Positions 38,478 through 42,256 of a DNA stretch of 42,256 nt are shown here, one piece after another (the stretch's first letter is position 1; each line of letters begins with the position of its first letter). Where the stretch lies: positions 1 through 42,256 of IMG/VR virus record IMGVR_UViG_3300037157_000022; one strand, written 5' to 3'. This stretch comes from a virus. A model generated the notes under the pieces. The model did no database searches and was not told where the DNA came from. It saw only the letters and a program-made list of their open reading frames with translations. Position numbers and translations under genes: made by a program.

Positions 38478-38927
38478 ATGGCAGCCAAACGATCATCGCC
38501 CAAGACATCCGCCGCGAAAGCGGCGGGTGCCTCTGGGCCCGCATATCGTCCCGACGCTGGCGACGACGACGCGTCGCTGTTCGATCTCAATTCGCTGATC
38601 GATGTGGTCTACATCCGCATCGGGACGCACAAGGTCGGCGTCCGGCCGCTCAACGGGGCCGCGTACCGATGGTTCCTCGCGCTCCGAACCGCCGGGAAGA
38701 CGGAATCCTCCTCAGAGATGTTCCATGTCGCCGAGGAGCTGCTCGACGGCGCGACGGTCGCGGAGAAGGCGGCACTCACCGCGCCGCAAGTGGGCGCCGT
38801 CCTCCGCATCGCTGCGCAAGGCATCCGTGCCGTGGAAGCGCTGGCGACGGAGATCGCCGAAAAAAACGCGTTAGGGCTGGACGTGCCGCAGGCGACCGCC
38901 TCGATACGTCCGGCCTTGACCCCGTAG
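38478..38927 (+). CDS. Tail assembly chaperone, short form (gpG-like)
   Basis: 149 residues in the unshifted frame. The N-terminus is Ser/Lys/Ala-rich, the core is helical (LNGAAYRWFLALRTAGKTES, then VAEELLDGATVAEKAALTAP). It helps load the tape measure protein during tail assembly and is not in the virion. Its last 20 codons overlap the longer frameshift product. Confidence 0.8.
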   Translation: MAAKRSSPKTSAAKAAGASGPAYRPDAGDDDASLFDLNSLIDVVYIRIGTHKVGVRPLNGAAYRWFLALRTAGKTESSSEMFHVAEELLDGATVAEKAALTAPQVGAVLRIAAQGIRAVEALATEIAEKNALGLDVPQATASIRPALTP

Positions 38928-39301
38928 ACCCGATCGGCTTCGTGATCGCGGAGGTGGCGCGCGCGCATGGCCGGCCGCTGCCCACGGTGTGGCGCGAGCC
39001 GTACGCGCTCACCCGGTACGCGTACCTCCAGCTCCGCCAGTCGGCCGCGATCGAGGAGTGGAAGCGCATGTACGATCGCTTGGACGCCGCCGACTTGGCG
39101 ACGCTCGCGCACCACGCCCCCTCCGCGCTCAAAGACGTGCGCGACCGCGTGCAAGCCTCGGCCGCGGCTCGCCCGCTGGGACTGGACGACACGCGGCGGA
39201 TGCAACTCGGCGCCCAGATGGCGGCCGAGATGACCGCCATCGAAGAGGCGCTCGCCGCGCAGGGCCGCCCGGCGTGGGTCCCATCACCGAACCAGAACTG
39301 A
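38478..39301 (+). CDS. Tail assembly chaperone, -1 frameshift product (gpGT-like)
   Basis: Slippage at A AAA AAC (38861-38867) moves ribosomes into the -1 frame, which is open to 39301. The fusion has about 274 residues: 130 from the first frame, then RVRAGRAAGDRL..., then a helical domain (IEEWKRMYDRLDAADLATLA). No independent start with a good ribosome binding site is seen for the second frame. This matches the lambda G-GT arrangement. Confidence 0.85.
38861..38867 (+). promoter_or_regulatory. -1 ribosomal frameshift site A AAA AAC
   Basis: The heptamer lies in the X XXY YYZ phase of the first chaperone frame (GAA AAA AAC), and the -1 frame continues as the second chaperone gene. Spacing to the first-frame stop is 58 bases. 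Confidence 0.85.
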
Positions 39302-39302
39302 G

Positions 39303-42256
39303 ATGGCGATCACCCTCGGCGAACTCGCGGTCGAGATCATTGCGGCCGGCGAAGCCACGGCGGCCGCGGCGATCGCGTCACTCACCGGGCCGGGCGACGC
39401 GGCAGCGGCCAGCATCACGGGGCTCGACGCCGCCACCGTGGGCCTGGACGCGGTGCTCGCCGCGCTCTCCGCGCAGGTGGCGCGCACCGAGGCGGAGCTA
39501 GCCGGTACCGGCGCGGTGGCCACCGTCTCGGGCGAGGGACTGAAAGCGCTCGACGCCGCGGTGGCGGGGACGCAGGGCGCGTTGGGCGCGCTCGAGGGGG
39601 CCGTGGCGGCCACCCGCGTCTCGCTCGCGGAGATCGCCGCGTCTGGCGGGGCGGCCGGTGTCGGACTCACCGCGCTCGTCCCCACGGCTGAGGGCGCCGC
39701 GTTTGGTGTCAATGCGCTCGACGCGGCGCTCGCACGATTGGACGCCGCGCTGGCGGGCACCGCCGGCACGATCACCGCCGCGGAAGCCGCGCTCGCCACG
39801 GTTGGCACCGAAGCCGCGGAGTCGGCCGTCGGCCTGGACGCCGCGGGCGCTGGGGCCGCACGCACCGCGGCGGGGATCGCGACACTCGCCCCGGTGGCCG
39901 CCGCACTCACCCCGGAACTCGGGGCGCTCCGCGCGGCGATCGGTGCCACACAAGTCGCGCTCGGTGTCACCGCACCGGCCGCGGCGGAAGCCGGTGCCGC
40001 GCTCGCGGAGGCCGGCGGCCTGGCGCTGGAGGGTGCCACGGGGATCACAGCCGCCAGTGGCGCCGTGGCCCGGCTGGACGGCGCGCTCGCGGTCCTAACG
40101 TCGGCTATCGCACCCACGGAGGCCGCGCTGGCCGCACTCATGGCCGCGGCGGACGCGAGCGCGGCGAGTGCAGCAGCCACGGCTGACGGGCTGGCTGGCG
40201 CGGCGGTAGGGGTCGGCGCCTTTGACATCGCGGCGACCAGCCTCTCCACGACGCTCGGGCCGCTCGCGGTCGCGGTGGGTGAAGCGCGCGCGGCCATTGC
40301 GGGGATCGGGGAATCCACCGCCGCCGCCAGTGCTGGGGTACACGCGGCCGGCGCTGCTGCGGCCGAAGCCGTGCCACCGGTGGCGACGCTCGCAGTCGCG
40401 GCCAAGACGCTGGACGCCGCCCTGGCCAGTACGGCACCGATGGCCGACGTGGCCGCCGCGGGGCTCATGGAGCTGGCGGGCGCTGCGGGGACTGTGGACG
40501 CGGCAATCGCTTCGCTCGACACGTTCATCGCCTCATTCACGGCCGACGCCGCCACCGCTGCAGCAGGCGCCGAGGCGATGGCGGCTGGGATCGCCGCGAG
40601 CGCAGCGCCTTTAGACGCGGTGGCGATCGGGATGAGCGCCGCGGGACAAGCCGCCGCGGTGGCTGCGGCCGGCTTCGGATCGGTGGCGACGGGTGCCAAT
40701 ATCGCCGCCGCCGCGATGGAAGCGCTGGACGCGGCGCTCGCTGCCACGGAAGCGTACTTCGCCCCGCTCATCGCAGCGTGGGCGCCATTACTCGGGGCGC
40801 TGGCCGCGTTCGAGGGCCTCAAGCACTCGATCTCTGACTCCGCGGAACTCGAGCAGTCGCAGGCCCGACTCAAGCTCGCGGTGCAGGACACCGGGACGAG
40901 CTGGGACGCGGCTGGCGCGCAGATGTCCGCATCGATTCAGCACGTGGTCGATACCACCACCGTCGGCGTCACCGACGCCACCGACGCGCTCCAGCGGCTC
41001 GTGCTGTTCACCGGCAACGCCACCGCGGCGCAGGAGAACCTCGCGTTCGCGGTGGATCTCTCGAAGGCGTCGGGCAAGGATCTCGACACCACGACTCGAG
41101 CGCTCGGTGCGGCGCTCGAGGGGAACACGATGCTCCTGCAGCGGATGTTCCCGGCGATGAAGGGGAACGCCGACATGCTCGGCGCGCTGCGCACCGAGAC
41201 CGAGGGCTACGCGGCCGACGAACTCCAGCACTTGGGCGGCCAGCTCGACATGGTGTGGAAGAACCTCACCGTGATGATGACCGCCTTTGGTGATGCGCTC
41301 GCGCAGGGCGACGGGTTCAAGTCGATCGTGAAGGGCATCTCGGACGCGTTGGCGGACGCCGCCAAGTGGATCGGCGCCAACCACGCCGCGTTCGCTCTCC
41401 TGGGCGATGTGATCATGTCAGTGGTCGAGCCCGCGTGGGAGATCCTCATTGGCACGATCCGCATGGTCGAGGCGGTGCTCGGTCCGCTCAAGCCGATGTT
41501 CCTGATCCTCGGTAAGGCGATCAACATCGCCTTCAACAGCGCGATTGAGGTGATCGGCGAGACGATCGCCGTACTCGGCGAGATGCTTGTCCTCATCGAC
41601 AAGGGGCTGAAAGGGCTCGCCCTTTTCAGCGCCGCCGCGGCGGCGCTCGACCAGGAGCTTGACGGTGTCGGGGACGCCGCTGTGACGATGGGCGAGAAGA
41701 TCGCCAACAACGCCGTCAAGAGCATGGACGACATCACGACCAAGCTGGCCGAGATCGCGGTCGCGAAGGAGAAGCTCGACGCGCCGGCGGCCGCGGCGCC
41801 CACCAACACGAACAACCAAATGCTGGCGGCGATGCAATCGCAGTTAGCGCTGGGCCGAGAGTTGTCTGCCGACCAATCGACGCAGGCGCAGGGCTTAGCG
41901 GTCCTGCTCGGCATTCAGGGCGAGTACGACAGGGTCATGTCTAGTTCCGCCGCCTCATCACAGCAAAAGGCGAACGCGACCAAGATCGAGCACGAGGCCA
42001 TCGACGCGATCATCACACCGATGAAGGAACAGCTCGATGTGGCGAAGGCCCTCATCGAGACCGACGCCAATCGGCGGGAAGGCATCGCGCTCGCCGTGCA
42101 GGTCGAGGAGATCGCAACACGCACGGCCGCTGCGCATGGAGCCACGCTCAAAGAAGTCGCCGCGGCGATGGCCCTCAAGCACGACGCGGAGATGGCGCTC
42201 CTCGAACCCATGCACCAGGACTTGGAGCTCGGCACCGCGCTCGTCGAGAACGCACG
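39303..42256 (+). CDS. Tail tape measure protein, 3'-truncated
   Basis: At least 984 residues, open at the window end. Residues 1-480 are extremely Ala-rich with irregular LDAALA-type helical repeats. Residues 500-620 (DSAELEQSQARLKLAVQDTG, then TDALQRLVLFTGNATAAQEN, then RMFPAMKGNADMLGAL) match typical tape measure sequences. Residues 680-790 are hydrophobic helices. The C-terminal visible part is a charged coiled coil. The length sets tail length; each residue adds about 1.5 angstroms, so the visible part alone implies a tail of about 150 nm. It also helps DNA entry into the cell. Confidence 0.9.
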   Translation, partial: MAITLGELAVEIIAAGEATAAAAIASLTGPGDAAAASITGLDAATVGLDAVLAALSAQVARTEAELAGTGAVATVSGEGLKALDAAVAGTQGALGALEGAVAATRVSLAEIAASGGAAGVGLTALVPTAEGAAFGVNALDAALARLDAALAGTAGTITAAEAALATVGTEAAESAVGLDAAGAGAARTAAGIATLAPVAAALTPELGALRAAIGATQVALGVTAPAAAEAGAALAEAGGLALEGATGITAASGAVARLDGALAVLTSAIAPTEAALAALMAAADASAASAAATADGLAGAAVGVGAFDIAATSLSTTLGPLAVAVGEARAAIAGIGESTAAASAGVHAAGAAAAEAVPPVATLAVAAKTLDAALASTAPMADVAAAGLMELAGAAGTVDAAIASLDTFIASFTADAATAAAGAEAMAAGIAASAAPLDAVAIGMSAAGQAAAVAAAGFGSVATGANIAAAAMEALDAALAATEAYFAPLIAAWAPLLGALAAFEGLKHSISDSAELEQSQARLKLAVQDTGTSWDAAGAQMSASIQHVVDTTTVGVTDATDALQRLVLFTGNATAAQENLAFAVDLSKASGKDLDTTTRALGAALEGNTMLLQRMFPAMKGNADMLGALRTETEGYAADELQHLGGQLDMVWKNLTVMMTAFGDALAQGDGFKSIVKGISDALADAAKWIGANHAAFALLGDVIMSVVEPAWEILIGTIRMVEAVLGPLKPMFLILGKAINIAFNSAIEVIGETIAVLGEMLVLIDKGLKGLALFSAAAAALDQELDGVGDAAVTMGEKIANNAVKSMDDITTKLAEIAVAKEKLDAPAAAAPTNTNNQMLAAMQSQLALGRELSADQSTQAQGLAVLLGIQGEYDRVMSSSAASSQQKANATKIEHEAIDAIITPMKEQLDVAKALIETDANRREGIALAVQVEEIATRTAAAHGATLKEVAAAMALKHDAEMALLEPMHQDLELGTALVENA

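Noticed and set aside
39284-40891. Long - strand frame of 535 codons, Ala/Ser-rich
   Set aside because: It lies opposite the tape measure gene and mirrors its GC-rich Ala codons; no ribosome binding site or family pattern.

Overview
This window looks like most of the genome of a temperate tailed phage or prophage with siphovirus-type genes, from a GC-rich bacterium. All recognised genes lie on the + strand. They are packed head to tail with ATGA, GTGA or TAATG overlaps, GTG starts are frequent, and GGAGG-type ribosome binding sites are visible. The sequence does not fix the host. The left edge cuts an HNH endonuclease gene and the right edge cuts the tape measure gene. No endolysin, distal tail genes or recognisable repressor are visible.

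Layout. (1) 1-3952: an HNH endonuclease end, small zinc-ribbon proteins and a RecT/Bet-like annealing protein candidate. (2) 3950-6874: a cassette of small unknown genes and a tRNA-Lys(UUU). Five stop-to-start junctions here carry copies of one partly palindromic repeat, and one gene holds a 27-unit 12-bp tandem repeat. (3) 6871-8737: excisionase and tyrosine integrase, then a compositionally odd stretch that may hold attP. (4) 8734-18721: a long run of very small genes, many with CxxC pairs. Among them are a sigma-4-like HTH protein, a replication-initiator-like protein, a G39P-like helicase loader, a GT2 glycosyltransferase, a RusA resolvase and a cold-shock protein. (5) 18725-23131: terminase small and large subunits and the portal. 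(6) 23135-28669: collagen-like and other fibre genes placed inside the head module. (7) 28666-33467: MuF-like protein, a holin-like peptide, scaffold, decoration protein and major capsid protein. (8) 33612-37744: connector genes interrupted by a GT-B glycosyltransferase and a Big2/lectin-like protein. (9) 37866-42256: major tail protein, tail assembly chaperones with a -1 frameshift site, and an exceptionally Ala-rich tape measure protein.

How it works together. The early genes suggest recruitment of host replication machinery: initiator and helicase-loader candidates are present but no polymerase or helicase. Recombination is served by the annealing protein candidate and RusA, and integration by Int and Xis. 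The late genes form a standard HK97-type head and a long non-contractile tail, probably decorated by fibres and possibly by glycans.

The most unusual signals are: the C-terminal tail of the cold-shock protein, which is encoded antisense to a diverged copy of a terminase large-subunit segment; the five junction repeats, which resemble the start-associated repeats known from cluster K mycobacteriophages; the tandem tetrapeptide repeat; and the fibre and glycosyltransferase insertions in the head and connector modules.
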